DNA from: Sphingobium estronivorans
GTDB lineage: Bacteria; Pseudomonadota; Alphaproteobacteria; Sphingomonadales; Sphingomonadaceae
NCBI RefSeq assembly: GCF_008692605.1
Contig: NZ_LFCT01000026.1
Coordinates: forward strand, 24,819 to 88,818
Direction: 5' to 3'
Length of the DNA: 64,000 nt
The notes under the pieces are model-generated. The model did no database searches. It was not told where the DNA came from and saw nothing but the letters and a program-made list of their open reading frames with translations. Shown piece after piece: positions 1 through 9,865 of this stretch; positions within the stretch are counted from its first letter, which is position 1; each line of letters begins with the position of its first letter. Both the position numbers and the translations under genes were made by a program.

Positions 1-928
1 GGCCCCACACGAGAAAGCCGATCACCGCGATCGCGATGGACGCAATGGCGACGAACCAGTATCCGAAGATCCGCTTGTGCGCAGCCGATGTGATGAGTTC
101 GCTGATGACGCCCATGGCGGGAAGCACCATGATGTAGACGGCCGGGTGGCTGTAGAACCAGAAGAGATGTTGGAACAGGAGCGGGTCGCCGCCCAGCGCG
201 GGATCGAATACGCCAATGCCGAACAATCGTTCGGCCGCCACCAGCAGCAGCGTGATCGCCAGGACCGGCGTCGCCAGCACGAAGATGATCGACACGGCGT
301 AATGTGACCAGATGAACAGCGGCAGGCGGCTCCAGGTCATGCCCGGCGCGCGCAGCTTGTGGATCGTAACGATGAAGTTGATGCCGGTGAGGATCGTCGA
401 AAATCCGCTGATGAAGACGGCGATCACCGTCGCTGCCACCATCCCGTTCGCATACATGGTCGATAGCGGCGTGTAGAAGGTCCAGCCTGTGTCCACGCCC
501 CCGCCCAGCACCACGGCCAGCGCGATGAAACCCGCAACGATATAGATATACCAACTCAGGAGATTGAGGCGGGGGAAGGCGAGGTCGCGCGCGCCGATCA
601 TCAGGGGAATGATGAAATTGCCGATCGTGTTGGGGATGGACGGGATCAGGAAGAACCAGACCATGATGATCCCATGCAGCGAAAAGGCGCGGTTATAGCC
701 TTCGTTGGTCATGAGGTCGCCCGCCGGGGTGAGCAGGTCGAGCCGGATCATCGCCGCCGCTGCGCCGCCGATCAGGAAGAAGAAGACGATGGAGACAAGG
801 TAGAGGATCGCGATGCGCTTATGATCGGTGGTCAGGAACCATGAACGCAGGCTGTGCCCGGCGCGCAGGTAGCTGATGTCCTCCACCTCCTCTGCGGGCT
901 TACCCATGTCGAGCGCGGCGTCACTCAT
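1..928 (-). CDS. coxA: Cytochrome c oxidase subunit I (A2-type), C-terminus outside the window
   Basis: Catalytic heme-copper subunit of the aa3/caa3 terminal oxidase in the inner membrane; it reduces O2 to water and pumps protons. About 309 N-terminal residues are visible, starting [10 protein letters not shown]. Several hydrophobic helices are present, with the heme a ligand region FSLHGIIM and the helix VI motif [10 protein letters not shown] at about residues 257-266. The Y259-S260 pair before His261, with Ala where E of HPEVY would be, marks the A2 subclass, which replaces the D-channel glutamate by a YS pair. The ATG overlaps the coxB stop by 8 bp, so it is translationally coupled. The rest of the gene, and probably coxC, lie before position 1. 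Confidence 0.95.
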   Translation of the reverse strand, partial: MSDAALDMGKPAEEVEDISYLRAGHSLRSWFLTTDHKRIAILYLVSIVFFFLIGGAAAAMIRLDLLTPAGDLMTNEGYNRAFSLHGIIMVWFFLIPSIPNTIGNFIIPLMIGARDLAFPRLNLLSWYIYIVAGFIALAVVLGGGVDTGWTFYTPLSTMYANGMVAATVIAVFISGFSTILTGINFIVTIHKLRAPGMTWSRLPLFIWSHYAVSIIFVLATPVLAITLLLVAAERLFGIGVFDPALGGDPLLFQHLFWFYSHPAVYIMVLPAMGVISELITSAAHKRIFGYWFVAIASIAIAVIGFLVWG

Positions 929-1895
929 TCCCGTCCTCCTGCCGGGTGCCCGGCTTTCCTGCGCCGATATCCTTGAGATAAGCGACCAGCGCATTCACCT
1001 GTTCGGACGCAAGGACGTTGGCGTAGGTCGGCATGATCGGCCTGTAGCCTGCCGCGACGTCCTTGTTCGGTAGCATGATCGAGTCATGCAGATATTGGTC
1101 GTCCGCGATCAGCGCGCGTCCATCCGACAGGCCGACCGGGCCACCATAGAGCCCATCCAGCGGCGGGGCATGAACGGTCGAGGCAGCGCCATGGCAGCCG
1201 CTGCACCCGACGGACCGGAACAGGCGCGCGCCGGCGGCGGCCAGGGTCTCGCTCTCGCCCCCGTCGCGGTTGCGGGCGAGCCAGCCGGCATAATCCTGCG
1301 GCGCCATGACGATCAGCCGTCCCCCCATGACGCTATGGTCCGTGCCGCAAAATTCGGCGCAGCGCAGCGGATAGATGCCCAGCCGATCGGCAGTGAACCA
1401 CATCGTCGTGTAGCGGCCCGGCAGCACGTCCTGCTTGATGCGCAACGCAGGAACAAAGACGCTGTGGATCACGTCCTGCGAGATCATCACCAGCTTCACG
1501 GGACGATTGACGGGGACATGCAGATCGTTGATCTCCCGCGCGCCTTCCCCATGCTGATATTTCCACATCCATTGCCTGGCGACGAGGTTGATTGTCATCG
1601 CGCCTGCAGGCGGTCGCCTGAGGTCGAAATAGAGCGCGGTCGCCCAAACGAAAAAGCCGAGCGTCAGCAGGAAGGGGATGATGGACCAACTCACCTCCAG
1701 CCACACATTGCTGCCGGAGGCATGGTCGCGGTTCGCGTCGCGACCGGTGCGGTAGCGGAAGACGAAAACCGCGATCAGGATGAAGACCGGCAATGTCAGC
1801 AGCCAGACCATCACGCCAAACCCGCCGATCAGCAGATCGACCTCCTTCGCATGATGCGACGCCTGTACGGGCCAGAGGAAGAAGCCGTGGCTCAT
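921..1895 (-). CDS. coxB: Cytochrome c oxidase subunit II with C-terminal cytochrome c domain (caa3 type)
   Basis: 324 aa. Two N-terminal membrane helices (about 22-48 and 70-90) precede the periplasmic CuA domain. CuA ligands are visible as H144 and the C179-x-E181-x-C183-x3-H187-x2-M190 motif ([12 protein letters not shown]). A fused class I cytochrome c domain follows with the heme site CSGCH at 231-235 and a probable Met ligand in IMPTYANV. The fusion is typical of caa3 oxidases, which take electrons directly from their own tethered heme c. It lies between the SCO chaperone gene, overlapping by 4 bp, and coxA, so it belongs to the ACIII-oxidase operon. Confidence 0.96.
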   Translation of the reverse strand: MSHGFFLWPVQASHHAKEVDLLIGGFGVMVWLLTLPVFILIAVFVFRYRTGRDANRDHASGSNVWLEVSWSIIPFLLTLGFFVWATALYFDLRRPPAGAMTINLVARQWMWKYQHGEGAREINDLHVPVNRPVKLVMISQDVIHSVFVPALRIKQDVLPGRYTTMWFTADRLGIYPLRCAEFCGTDHSVMGGRLIVMAPQDYAGWLARNRDGGESETLAAAGARLFRSVGCSGCHGAASTVHAPPLDGLYGGPVGLSDGRALIADDQYLHDSIMLPNKDVAAGYRPIMPTYANVLASEQVNALVAYLKDIGAGKPGTRQEDGNE

Positions 1896-2650
1896 GCCGT
1901 TCGCCCCTTCAGCCGGAAGAGGAGCAGGGCGATAGCGGCGACGGTTGCGACGCCCGCCAGGCGCAATATCTTTTCTATGGCCGGCGTATAGCGCCCCGTA
2001 GCCGGGTCATAATGATAGCAGAGGAGGAGTATCGTCTCGCCAAAGCTGCCGGATGTGCCGGACCGGGCGGCGCGCAGCGCGCTCTCAAGCTCTGCCGGGC
2101 GCGGGGCGAGGCCGTAGAGCCAGCCGCTGAGCCGTCCGTCCGGAGAAATGACCGCAGAGGCGGCGGCATGGGCATATTGGCCGATCCGATCGTCCCACGC
2201 ATAGTGATAGCCGATGGCTTCGGTGATGCGGCGGACCGCCTCGCGCTGGCCGGTCAGCGCGTGAACGCCGGTGCGGTCCCTGATCTGCGCCAGATCGTCA
2301 CGCGCAGCCTGCGGTCCCTCACGCGGGTCGATGCCGAAGGCGACGAGCGTAAAATCGCGGCCGGGACGCAGCCTCTGTCCGGCGATCGCCTGCGCCACGC
2401 CCGCCAACGTCGCGCCGCAGATATTCGGGCAGTGGTGCAACACGGGCACGAGCAGGACAGGCTTCCCTGCCGCGAGCGCGCGCAGGCTGGTGGGGCGGTC
2501 CTGCGCGTCGAGGAAAGGGGCATCCATCGGTATTCGCGCGCCGGGGCGACCGTCTATCCGCGCCTCGCCGAAAGGATCGAAGCCGCCTTGCGCAAAAGCG
2601 GGACGACACAGCAACGCCAGAGCGATCAGCAGGAATCGTATCATCATCAT
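1892..2650 (-). CDS. SCO1/SenC family copper chaperone
   Basis: 252 aa, thioredoxin-fold protein that delivers copper to the CuA site of subunit II. A signal peptide or anchor ends near PAFA (about residue 20). The copper-binding CPNIC motif is at residues 74-78 and the third ligand is probably H161 (QYAHAAASAV). An additional C-terminal helix (about 226-245) ends in an Arg/Lys-rich tail, so the protein may be doubly anchored. The ATG overlaps the upstream stop (ATGA) and its own end overlaps coxB. Three consecutive ATG codons make the exact start ambiguous by two residues. Confidence 0.92.
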   Translation of the reverse strand: MMMIRFLLIALALLCRPAFAQGGFDPFGEARIDGRPGARIPMDAPFLDAQDRPTSLRALAAGKPVLLVPVLHHCPNICGATLAGVAQAIAGQRLRPGRDFTLVAFGIDPREGPQAARDDLAQIRDRTGVHALTGQREAVRRITEAIGYHYAWDDRIGQYAHAAASAVISPDGRLSGWLYGLAPRPAELESALRAARSGTSGSFGETILLLCYHYDPATGRYTPAIEKILRLAGVATVAAIALLLFRLKGRTA

Positions 2651-3066
2651 CGCGCCGCTCCCCGGCGCGCGCGCGCCGTGGCGTCAGGCGGCGGCATGTC
2701 CTCCTGCCAGCCGCGCTGGATAACCGCTTGGGCGGCGCGGTCGAGCGCGGCCTTGTCGCGCTGTTTTGCCATCGCCGCGTCGAAGCGCTGGCGTGACGCT
2801 AAGGGTTCGGCCAAAAGATGCGGCGGTGGCGGCTTGACCGCAAGGCCGCGGGCCGGGTTGCGCGGCCTGTCCTCCTCCGCCTTGAGCCAGCCCAGCGTCG
2901 CTGCCGAAAAAAGCAGGCCGGCCACCATCAGCGCCAGGAAGCAGGCGACGCCCAACAGCACCTTGGCGGGCGATGCGTCGAGGGGTTCATAGCCGCGTTC
3001 GCGCTGCTCCGCCGTCGGGCTGTCGCCGCGCTGGACCTTCGTTTCGGCGTGGAGCGGGCGCGTCAT
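2647..3066 (-). CDS. Small single-pass membrane protein of the ACIII/cox operon
   Basis: 139 aa with one central membrane helix (about 34-56), a charged N-terminal tail and a basic, Ala-rich C-terminal region. No domain recognised. It sits between actF and the SCO gene with ATGA-type overlaps on both sides, so it is almost certainly co-expressed with the respiratory complexes. ACIII loci commonly carry a small extra membrane protein near actF; an accessory or assembly role is inferred from position only. Confidence 0.8.
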   Translation of the reverse strand: MTRPLHAETKVQRGDSPTAEQRERGYEPLDASPAKVLLGVACFLALMVAGLLFSAATLGWLKAEEDRPRNPARGLAVKPPPPHLLAEPLASRQRFDAAMAKQRDKAALDRAAQAVIQRGWQEDMPPPDATARARRGAAR

Positions 3067-4109
3067 CGCCGCGCGTCCCGCGGCAACCGCGCATCAATGC
3101 GCTGCCGAAGGGCGGCCGGCAGCAACGCCACCCCGAAAAGGCCAAGCCCCGTAAGCGTAGCGCAGAAGGCGAGCGCCGCCGTTGCTCCTCGCAGCGGCAG
3201 CACGACCCAAGCCAGTTGCAGCAGCGTCGAGAACAGCACCGCGACGGACAGCAGCTTCAGCCAGGCGAGGCTCGACCGGATCCTGGCGAACAGCAGCGCG
3301 AGCAGGGGTATGCCGCCCAGCAGCCCGAACGCCCAGGCGACGGCCTCCCACTCCAAGTCCCAGCGCCGTGCATACCATTCGACGTTGGGCGCAAGGTTGC
3401 TCGACCAGATCACGAAGAAGGGCAGAAAGAGGAAATAGGCTGAAAGCAGCAGCAGTGTCAGCAGCAAGCCGCCGAGCACGGAAGGCCGCACCGGCGCGCG
3501 GCCAAGGTTGAGCCGCAGCAGGAGCAGCGCGCAAAAGCCGATCGTCACCTCCCGCTGGATAAACTCCAGTCCGAAGGCAGATGACGTGAACCCCGCATCC
3601 AACGACATCAGCCAGTCGACCGCCACCAACGATGTCAGCATCGGCATCAGCATCACGCCGGCACCCGCTGTCCTCGTCTGGCGCAGCCGCGCGCGCATGC
3701 AATGGCCAAGCCACCATTGCGCGGCGAACCGTAGCAGCGTGCGCAGGGCGAAGGGCAGCGGGCTCAACCAGATCAGCTGAAAGGGGGACAGTGAACGGTC
3801 GCCAACCCACGGATAGATCGCGCCCATGCCAACCAGCACCGGCAACATCGCTGCGGCGGCGAGCGGGGTCAGCAGCGTCGCGGCTTCCGCGCTGAGGCGC
3901 AGGTCATCACCCCATAGGCCCGGAATAAGCCGCATCATCATCATGAGCAGGAGCGCGCCCGAAGGGACGGCCCCAAACGCCACCGCGCCGCCAAGCCAGC
4001 CGGTCAGCACCGCGCGGGGCGACCAGAGCGAGGCGAGCAGCACCCCGCCGCAGACCAGCGTACCGGCAAGGACCATGATTCTTTCACGGCGCAGCGTCCT
4101 ATAGCGCAT
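3063..4109 (-). CDS. actF: Alternative complex III integral membrane subunit ActF
   Basis: 348 aa polytopic protein with about 10 hydrophobic segments. ActF is the smaller NrfD-related quinol-side membrane subunit that pairs with ActC in the quinol:cytochrome c oxidoreductase. The start was set at 4109 (MRYRTLRRER), overlapping actE by 11 bp; the longest open frame would overlap actE by 131 bp and begin with a non-membrane stretch that translates actE in the wrong frame. Its identity rests on hydrophobicity, length and canonical gene order act A-B-C-D-E-F. Confidence 0.88.
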   Translation of the reverse strand: MRYRTLRRERIMVLAGTLVCGGVLLASLWSPRAVLTGWLGGAVAFGAVPSGALLLMMMMRLIPGLWGDDLRLSAEAATLLTPLAAAAMLPVLVGMGAIYPWVGDRSLSPFQLIWLSPLPFALRTLLRFAAQWWLGHCMRARLRQTRTAGAGVMLMPMLTSLVAVDWLMSLDAGFTSSAFGLEFIQREVTIGFCALLLLRLNLGRAPVRPSVLGGLLLTLLLLSAYFLFLPFFVIWSSNLAPNVEWYARRWDLEWEAVAWAFGLLGGIPLLALLFARIRSSLAWLKLLSVAVLFSTLLQLAWVVLPLRGATAALAFCATLTGLGLFGVALLPAALRQRIDARLPRDARR

Positions 4110-4602
4110 CGGCGCGCCCCCGCTCCGCATCGCGCGCCGGCTGCGCTGCCTGAAGTACGCGGATATGCGCTGCGATCGCCCAGCGGTCGGCGGGCGGTAT
4201 TCGGTCGGCATAGGCGTACATGATGCCATAGCCGTGGGTGATGACGTCGTAGAAGTGCGAGGCCGGCGCGATCCGCAGGCGGGGTGACAGATAGCTCGGC
4301 GGGTGCGGGAATCCGCGCGTCGTCACGTAGCCGTCGCCGCGCCCATCCGCGCCATGGCAGATCGCGCAATAGATGCCATAGCGTTCCTTGCCGCGCGCCA
4401 GCAGCGCCGGGGTGATAGCGGCGGGCCGCCGGGCGGCGGCAGCGTGTTCCGGTTCGTCGCGAGCGACAGTGCCATCGGGCGGCGCCTGCATCACCTTGCC
4501 ATCGGGAAAGAGGCTGCTTTTCTCATAAGCGTCGTAGCGCGGCTGCTGTACCATATTGTTGCAGGCGGTGAGCAGCAGCAGGGCAGGCAGGGCACGGCTC
4601 AT
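4099..4602 (-). CDS. actE: Alternative complex III monoheme cytochrome c lipoprotein ActE
   Basis: 167 aa. A short signal with lipobox LLTAC (acceptor Cys14) predicts an inner-membrane-anchored periplasmic lipoprotein. One heme c site CAICH lies at residues 79-83, with a probable axial Met in GIMYAYADRIP. ActE passes electrons from the complex towards the oxidase cytochrome c domain. It overlaps actD and actF by a few bases. Confidence 0.93.
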   Translation of the reverse strand: MSRALPALLLLTACNNMVQQPRYDAYEKSSLFPDGKVMQAPPDGTVARDEPEHAAAARRPAAITPALLARGKERYGIYCAICHGADGRGDGYVTTRGFPHPPSYLSPRLRIAPASHFYDVITHGYGIMYAYADRIPPADRWAIAAHIRVLQAAQPARDAERGRADAL

Positions 4603-5144
4603 GCGCGCGGCCTTGCCCGTACATCGATGATCGCGTCCGGATTCAACGCGGCCAAAGCCTTGCCGGCTTCGTCGCGGTCGAACTGCGCATCGGCCAGAAT
4701 TGCAAGATAGAAGCGGTCATCAGCCGACAGGTCGAAGCCATCGGCATCGAAGACGGGATGGTGCAGGCGCGGCAGCCGGTTGCTGATGAACATCGTGGCG
4801 AGCGCCGCCAGCACCGCCCCCAGCACCATGAGTTCGAACGCGATCATCATGAAGGCCGGTACTGCCACCAGCGGCCTGCCCCCGATGCGTAGGGGATAGT
4901 CGAAGCTGGTGCCGACCTGCATCAGAAAACCGCTCGCCGCGCCGACGATGCCGCCAATCAGCATGGCGGCGGGCACGCGCCGGTCGGACAAGTCGAGCGC
5001 CTGCTCCAGCCCCTTGACCGGAAAAGGCGTGAAGGCATCGACGTTCCGGAAGCCCTGTGCCCGTATCGCGCGCGCGGCATCCAGCAATCGCCTGGGCGTG
5101 TCGAAGACGGCGAGCACGGCGAAGATCGGGCCGCTGTCAGCCAT
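4599..5144 (-). CDS. actD: Alternative complex III subunit ActD (DUF3341)
   Basis: 181 aa. The N-terminal part holds a ferredoxin-like region (FAVLAVFDTPRRLLDAARAI), followed by two membrane helices (about 58-75 and 98-120) around GGIVGAASGFLMQ, as in DUF3341 proteins. ActD is a structural subunit without cofactors. It overlaps actC by 8 bp and actE by 4 bp. Confidence 0.93.
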   Translation of the reverse strand: MADSGPIFAVLAVFDTPRRLLDAARAIRAQGFRNVDAFTPFPVKGLEQALDLSDRRVPAAMLIGGIVGAASGFLMQVGTSFDYPLRIGGRPLVAVPAFMMIAFELMVLGAVLAALATMFISNRLPRLHHPVFDADGFDLSADDRFYLAILADAQFDRDEAGKALAALNPDAIIDVRARPRA

Positions 5145-6438
5145 CCGCCGCCTCCTCGCGGACCTCGAAAGCGGAAATGACCGGCAGGAAGCGGACGAAT
5201 AACAAGAATAGGGTCAGGAACAGGCCGATCGTTCCCAAGAACAGCCCCCAATCCCAGAAGGTCGCATGGAAATAGCCGGTCGAACTTTCGAGCCAGTCGC
5301 GATAGAGCGAGCTGACCAGCAGCATATAGCGTTCCATCCACATGCCGGCGGTGGCGCTGCAACCGATCAGGAACAGGACGATGGGGGTCACCCGCAAGCG
5401 CCGCCACCAGAGCAACTGCAAGGGGATGAAGTTGAAGAAAATCGCACCCCAATAGCTCCAGGCATAGGGGCCCCCGAAGCGGTCGAACAGCGTCTCGGCC
5501 TCCTTGCCCCCGGCATAGGCGGCAGAGAACATCTCGGCAGCATAGCCATAGGCCGTCATCATGCCGGTCGACAGCAGCAGGCACCCCAGCATGTCGAGGT
5601 GGCGCGGCGTGACCAGCGCGTGGAGATCGAGCATCCAGCGGAGCCAGACGGTCAGCATCGACACCATGGCAAAGCCGGAAAAGGCCGCGCCCAGCACGAA
5701 ATAGGGCGGGAACACCGTAGATACCCAGCCGGGAACTGGCCCGGCAGCGAACAGCAGCGATATTTCCGAATGGACCGATACGACCAGCGGCACGGCGATG
5801 GCGGCCGTCAGCCGATAGGCCTGCTGCCACCGCGCCCAATGCGTCGCCTGTCCCCGCCAGCCGAGCGCGCCCAAGCCGAAGAAAATCTTCCATCGCATCT
5901 TCGCCGCCCGGTCACGCGCCGCCGCGAGGTCGGGGATGATGCCGATATACCAGAACAGCACCGATACGATCAGATAGGTCAGGACCGCGAAGAAATCCCA
6001 GGTCAGTGGACTCTTGAACTGCGGCCACACATTCATCGTGTTGAAATAGGGCGCCATCCAGTAAAACAGCCATGGCCGCCCCAGATGCAGGATCGGGTAA
6101 AGTCCGGCGCAGCTGACGGCGAACAGCGTCATCGCCTCGGCAAAGCGATTGAGGCTGTTGCGCCAGTCCTGCCCCAGCAGCAGCAGCATCGCCGAAATCA
6201 GCGTTCCGGCATGGCCGATACCCAGCCACCAGACATAGTTGGCAATGGGAAATCCCCAGCCGACAGGGATGTTATTGCCCCAGATGCCGGGCCCATGACC
6301 GAACAGCCAGCCCACCGAAATGAAGAAAAGCGCGAGCAACGACAGCGCGAAGCCGAAGCAGATCCACCAGGCCCGCGGCGCGGGAAATCGCGGGGGGAGG
6401 CGCAGGACGCGGTCGGCAGCCTTGAGGTCTTCGGTCAC
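5137..6438 (-). CDS. actC: Alternative complex III quinol-binding membrane subunit ActC (NrfD/PsrC-like)
   Basis: 433 aa, about 10 transmembrane helices of the NrfD/PsrC family. Characteristic stretches include NYVWWLGIGHAGTLISAMLL (about residues 67-86) and HSEISLLFAAGPVPGWVSTV. This is the main quinol-oxidation subunit of ACIII and carries a candidate proton channel. It overlaps actB by 4 bp, so it is translationally coupled. Confidence 0.95.
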   Translation of the reverse strand: MTEDLKAADRVLRLPPRFPAPRAWWICFGFALSLLALFFISVGWLFGHGPGIWGNNIPVGWGFPIANYVWWLGIGHAGTLISAMLLLLGQDWRNSLNRFAEAMTLFAVSCAGLYPILHLGRPWLFYWMAPYFNTMNVWPQFKSPLTWDFFAVLTYLIVSVLFWYIGIIPDLAAARDRAAKMRWKIFFGLGALGWRGQATHWARWQQAYRLTAAIAVPLVVSVHSEISLLFAAGPVPGWVSTVFPPYFVLGAAFSGFAMVSMLTVWLRWMLDLHALVTPRHLDMLGCLLLSTGMMTAYGYAAEMFSAAYAGGKEAETLFDRFGGPYAWSYWGAIFFNFIPLQLLWWRRLRVTPIVLFLIGCSATAGMWMERYMLLVSSLYRDWLESSTGYFHATFWDWGLFLGTIGLFLTLFLLFVRFLPVISAFEVREEAADG

Positions 6439-9263
6439 GCCTCTTCCTCCCCGCTCCTGATCCGCGCCTGATAGCTGGTCCGGGGTCGAGTGTTGGTTTC
6501 GGGCAGCAGATCATAGTCGCGCCCGCTGGCCTTGCGCCGGCTGACGGCGCTTTTCCCGTCGAATATGTCACCAAAGACAATGGCTTGCGTCGGGCAGGCG
6601 GCTTGGCAGGCGGTTGCCACCTCGCCGTCGCGGATCGGCCGATCCTCTTTCTTCGCGGTGATGCGGGCGGCGCTGATGCGCTGGATGCAATAGGTGCATT
6701 TTTCCATGACGCCGCGTCCGCGCACGCTAACCTCCGGATTGCGCGCGGCGCGCAGTTCCGGCGGGTCCTTGGCGGTCAGGTCGAACCAGTTGAAGCGGCG
6801 CACCTTGTAGGGGCAATAGGCAGAGCAGGTACGGGTGCCGATGCAGCGATTATACACTTGCAGGTTGAGGCCGTCGGGGCTGTGCACGGCGGCATTGACC
6901 GGACAGCCCATCTCGCAGGGCGCGTCTTCGCAATGCATGCACGGCACCGGCTGGAAGGCGTGCCGCGGATCGTCGGGCGGTCCTTCATAATAGCGGTCGA
7001 CCCGCAGCCAGTGCATCTCGCGCCCCTTGGCCACCTGCTCCTTACCGACCATCGGGATGTTGTTCTCGGCCACGCAGGCGACGACGCAGGCGTTGCAGCC
7101 GATGCAGAGGTCAAGGTCGATCGCCATGCCCCAGCCTGGGCTCGATTTCTGGGCGGAAAAGAAGTTGGCGCGCGGCGGACCGGGTGGCAGAGCGTCGGCC
7201 AGTGTATCGACGAAGCGGATGAACTCGTCGCCCTTCATCGCGAAATGATGCTGGGTGGTGGCGACTTCCTCCCGTCCATCGATCCTGTCGATCCGCACTT
7301 CCCCTTTCGCGCCGACAAGGGGGTAAGCGTCGAAGCCCGTTCCCTGGGCGACCGGCCCACCGCGCTGTCGCCCATGACCCAGATGGACCAGCAGGGTACG
7401 GCGCTCTTGTCCCGGCACGATCCAGACGGGACCGGCGACGCTGCGATCGCCGACCGACAGCCGCACCATGTCGCCCGACGCCAGCCCCCGTTCCCGCGCC
7501 AGCGCCGGGCTGATATGGACCGCATTGCCCCACGTGATCTTGGTAAGCGGCTTGGGCAGTTCCTGGAGCCAGGGATTGCTCGCATAGCGCCCGTCCCAGA
7601 TCGTGGGATCAGGCCGGACGAGCAGCGAAAGCCCCTCGGCCGCTTTATCCTCACGGGCTTGTTGCGTCCTCGCCGACTGCGGTGCGGCGGCCACGGGCTG
7701 GCTGTCCGGGATGGTCCCGCTCACCAGCGCCTGCGTCCACGCCTCATCCTCCAATATGGCGGGCCATGTCTCGCGCACGATGGCGCGATCGCCACGCTCT
7801 CCGCCCATCAGCCGTTCCAGCAGCGCGTGGCGGGAGCGCACGTCGAGCCATGGCCGTACCAGCGGCTGCACCAGCAGCGCCGATCCATCGGCGGCCCGCC
7901 CGTCGCTCCAGCTTTCGAGCAGATGCGGCATGGGCAGATGCCAGTGCGCGGTTGCCGCGCTCTCGTCGACATGCAGCCCCGCATGGATGCGCAGAGGCAA
8001 GCGCGCCAACAGCGGCTTCAGGTCCGGGGCACTGTGAAACGGATTGATGTCGAGGAGGAACAGCGACCGCGCCTCGCCGCGTCGGATCGCCGCAGCCAGT
8101 GCCGCCATGTCCTGGGGGCGTGGCCCAGACGGTGGCGCGAAATGGCTTCTGGTGGCGCTCAGATTGCCGAGATGCCGGTCGATGGCGCGAGTCAGTTCGT
8201 GCACGTCCCGCGGTTGTTCGGGCCCCGCCACGACAAGGCCGCGTCCGGGATTGCGCCGCAATGCCGCCGCAGCTTCGCCCACCCACGCCCGTTCCAGCGA
8301 ACTGAGCCGGATCGGTGGCGCGGCGCGCACGCCGAGGTCCGTCGCCAGAGCTTCCACCAGCGCTCGCATCCGCGTGCCGCTGGCGACCAGCCGCCGGGTC
8401 GCCGTGACGCCCGTCATAGTCGGGCTGGGTTCGGCGACGAACAGAGCAGCACCGCCGCGCCCCGTTTGGAATGCCCGCCGTCGCGCACCCCATTGTGTTG
8501 CATGCCAGATCTGATGCGGACCGGGGCCGAGCAGGTCGGCATCGAAGCTGACGGTTACATGTGCTCGGTCGAGATGCAGCCGCTCATTGCTGACAGTGGG
8601 ATCGCCAACCGGCGCATGCACATGCCAGCGCGCTTGCGGCCAACGGTCGAGCAGGGAGGCGATCTGGCGGCGCAAGGTCGGCGAACCGACCGGCCCGGTG
8701 ATGAGGTGGAAACCCGCCCCGGCTTGCCCGTCCAGGCGGCTGCGCAACTCCGCCAGAGCCGTATCGACGCGGCTCCAGCTGGTGGGCTGTCCTTGGAAAA
8801 GGGGCGCGCCCGAGCGCGCGGGATCGTAAAGATCGAGCAGCGCCGCTTGAGTGAAGGCGTTCGTTGCTCCCAGGCTTGCGGGGTGATCGCCATTGCCCTC
8901 CAGCTTGATCGGCCGCCCCTCACGCGTCTTGCCGATAACCGGCTGGGCGACGCCGTCCATCTCGACCGCGGTGGCGTAGAAGCGGGCGATTCCCGGCTCC
9001 GCGCCTTCGGGCTGTTCGACGAAAGGCATCGCCTCTTCATCGGGCTGGCGCTCGCAACCGTCGAGTCCGGCGAGGGCGATAGCGCCCCCCAGACATTTCA
9101 ATATATCCCGGCGCCGCCAGTCTCCCGCACCCGTCGCCAGGGCAGGAAAGGCGGCGCCGATCCGCGCGCGAAACCCCGGTTGATCGATGAGATCGTCGAG
9201 CGCGCGCCAGAAGCGCTTGCCGGTAAGGGCGTGCAGCCCCGCCAGATCGCCGGGGTTGCTCAT
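6435..9263 (-). CDS. actB: Alternative complex III iron-sulfur/molybdopterin-like subunit ActB
   Basis: 942 aa from the ATG at 9263, which gives an ATGA overlap with actA. Two further in-frame ATGs up to 9281 are less likely. The N-terminal part has a Tat-like RRRDILKCLGG segment followed by a Cys (LDGC), then a degenerate molybdopterin-oxidoreductase-like domain with no obvious Mo ligand. A C-terminal ferredoxin-like domain binds several Fe-S clusters: cysteine groups CIGCNACVVAC (about 720-730), CMHCEDAPCEMGC, CIGTRTCSAYC, CTYC and CQAAC (about 886-890). In ACIII, ActB relays electrons from quinol to the hemes of ActA and ActE. Confidence 0.96.
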   Translation of the reverse strand: MSNPGDLAGLHALTGKRFWRALDDLIDQPGFRARIGAAFPALATGAGDWRRRDILKCLGGAIALAGLDGCERQPDEEAMPFVEQPEGAEPGIARFYATAVEMDGVAQPVIGKTREGRPIKLEGNGDHPASLGATNAFTQAALLDLYDPARSGAPLFQGQPTSWSRVDTALAELRSRLDGQAGAGFHLITGPVGSPTLRRQIASLLDRWPQARWHVHAPVGDPTVSNERLHLDRAHVTVSFDADLLGPGPHQIWHATQWGARRRAFQTGRGGAALFVAEPSPTMTGVTATRRLVASGTRMRALVEALATDLGVRAAPPIRLSSLERAWVGEAAAALRRNPGRGLVVAGPEQPRDVHELTRAIDRHLGNLSATRSHFAPPSGPRPQDMAALAAAIRRGEARSLFLLDINPFHSAPDLKPLLARLPLRIHAGLHVDESAATAHWHLPMPHLLESWSDGRAADGSALLVQPLVRPWLDVRSRHALLERLMGGERGDRAIVRETWPAILEDEAWTQALVSGTIPDSQPVAAAPQSARTQQAREDKAAEGLSLLVRPDPTIWDGRYASNPWLQELPKPLTKITWGNAVHISPALARERGLASGDMVRLSVGDRSVAGPVWIVPGQERRTLLVHLGHGRQRGGPVAQGTGFDAYPLVGAKGEVRIDRIDGREEVATTQHHFAMKGDEFIRFVDTLADALPPGPPRANFFSAQKSSPGWGMAIDLDLCIGCNACVVACVAENNIPMVGKEQVAKGREMHWLRVDRYYEGPPDDPRHAFQPVPCMHCEDAPCEMGCPVNAAVHSPDGLNLQVYNRCIGTRTCSAYCPYKVRRFNWFDLTAKDPPELRAARNPEVSVRGRGVMEKCTYCIQRISAARITAKKEDRPIRDGEVATACQAACPTQAIVFGDIFDGKSAVSRRKASGRDYDLLPETNTRPRTSYQARIRSGEEEA

Positions 9264-9865
9264 CGGTGGCATATCTCGCAATTGTCCAGTGTCTTGGGGT
9301 CGATCCGATGCGCCTGCATCACCCGCTCGCCATAGGCGCGCTTCTGCGCCTCGCTCCAGTCAGGCGGCGCCATACGCGTCACCCATTGGCGCGGACGCAG
9401 GTGGGGGGCGGGATCGCGATGGCAGTCCAGGCAGAATTGCATCTGGAACGGCCTGGCGCGCCAGGTGAGCGGCATCTGGTCGATGCGACCATGGCATTCA
9501 ATGCAGGCAACGCCGCGGTTCACATGGATCGAATGGTTGAACTGCACATAATCGGGCAGCTGCGCCACGCGCTGCCAGCGGATCGGACGGCCGGTCAGCA
9601 GGCTCTGGCGAACAGGCTCCAGCACCTTCGCCCCGGTCCAGAGTTGTGAATGACATGTCATGCAGGTGTGGGTGGGGGGAAGCCCGGCATGCTCGCTATC
9701 TTCCACACTCGTGTGACAATAGCGGCAATCGATCCCTTCATCGCCGACATGATGCTTGTGGCTGAACGGAACAGGCTGGTCCTGCACCCAACCCACCTGC
9801 GACTGATAGGAAGATCTGGCATAGTCCCGCCCCCCCAAGGCAAGCCCCAGCACAAAAAGCGCCAA
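9260..9865 (-). CDS. actA: Alternative complex III pentaheme cytochrome c subunit ActA
   Basis: Multiheme cytochrome c, first gene of the ACIII operon. Five CxxCH heme motifs are visible: CRYCH, CMTCH, CIECH, CLDCH and CEICH, the last adjacent to the C-terminus. A hydrophobic anchor precedes the heme domain. The interval given starts at a TTG, but this falls inside the anchor helix. In-frame sequence continues upstream to about 9934 and encodes IFPPAADTWLRLGAAALALF, which looks like a native ActA N-terminus, yet it holds no ATG, GTG or TTG. The real start is therefore uncertain and may be a rare codon near 9913, behind a strong AGGGAGAAGG ribosome-binding site. Confidence 0.9.
   Translation of the reverse strand: MALFVLGLALGGRDYARSSYQSQVGWVQDQPVPFSHKHHVGDEGIDCRYCHTSVEDSEHAGLPPTHTCMTCHSQLWTGAKVLEPVRQSLLTGRPIRWQRVAQLPDYVQFNHSIHVNRGVACIECHGRIDQMPLTWRARPFQMQFCLDCHRDPAPHLRPRQWVTRMAPPDWSEAQKRAYGERVMQAHRIDPKTLDNCEICHR

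Noticed and set aside
4110..4229. Longer N-terminus for ActF
   Set aside because: It reads actE in the wrong frame; ATG 4109 gives the hydrophobic start expected for ActF.
6585..9335. 916-codon plus-strand open frame opposite actB
   Set aside because: Antisense shadow of actB; no motifs and no ribosome-binding site.
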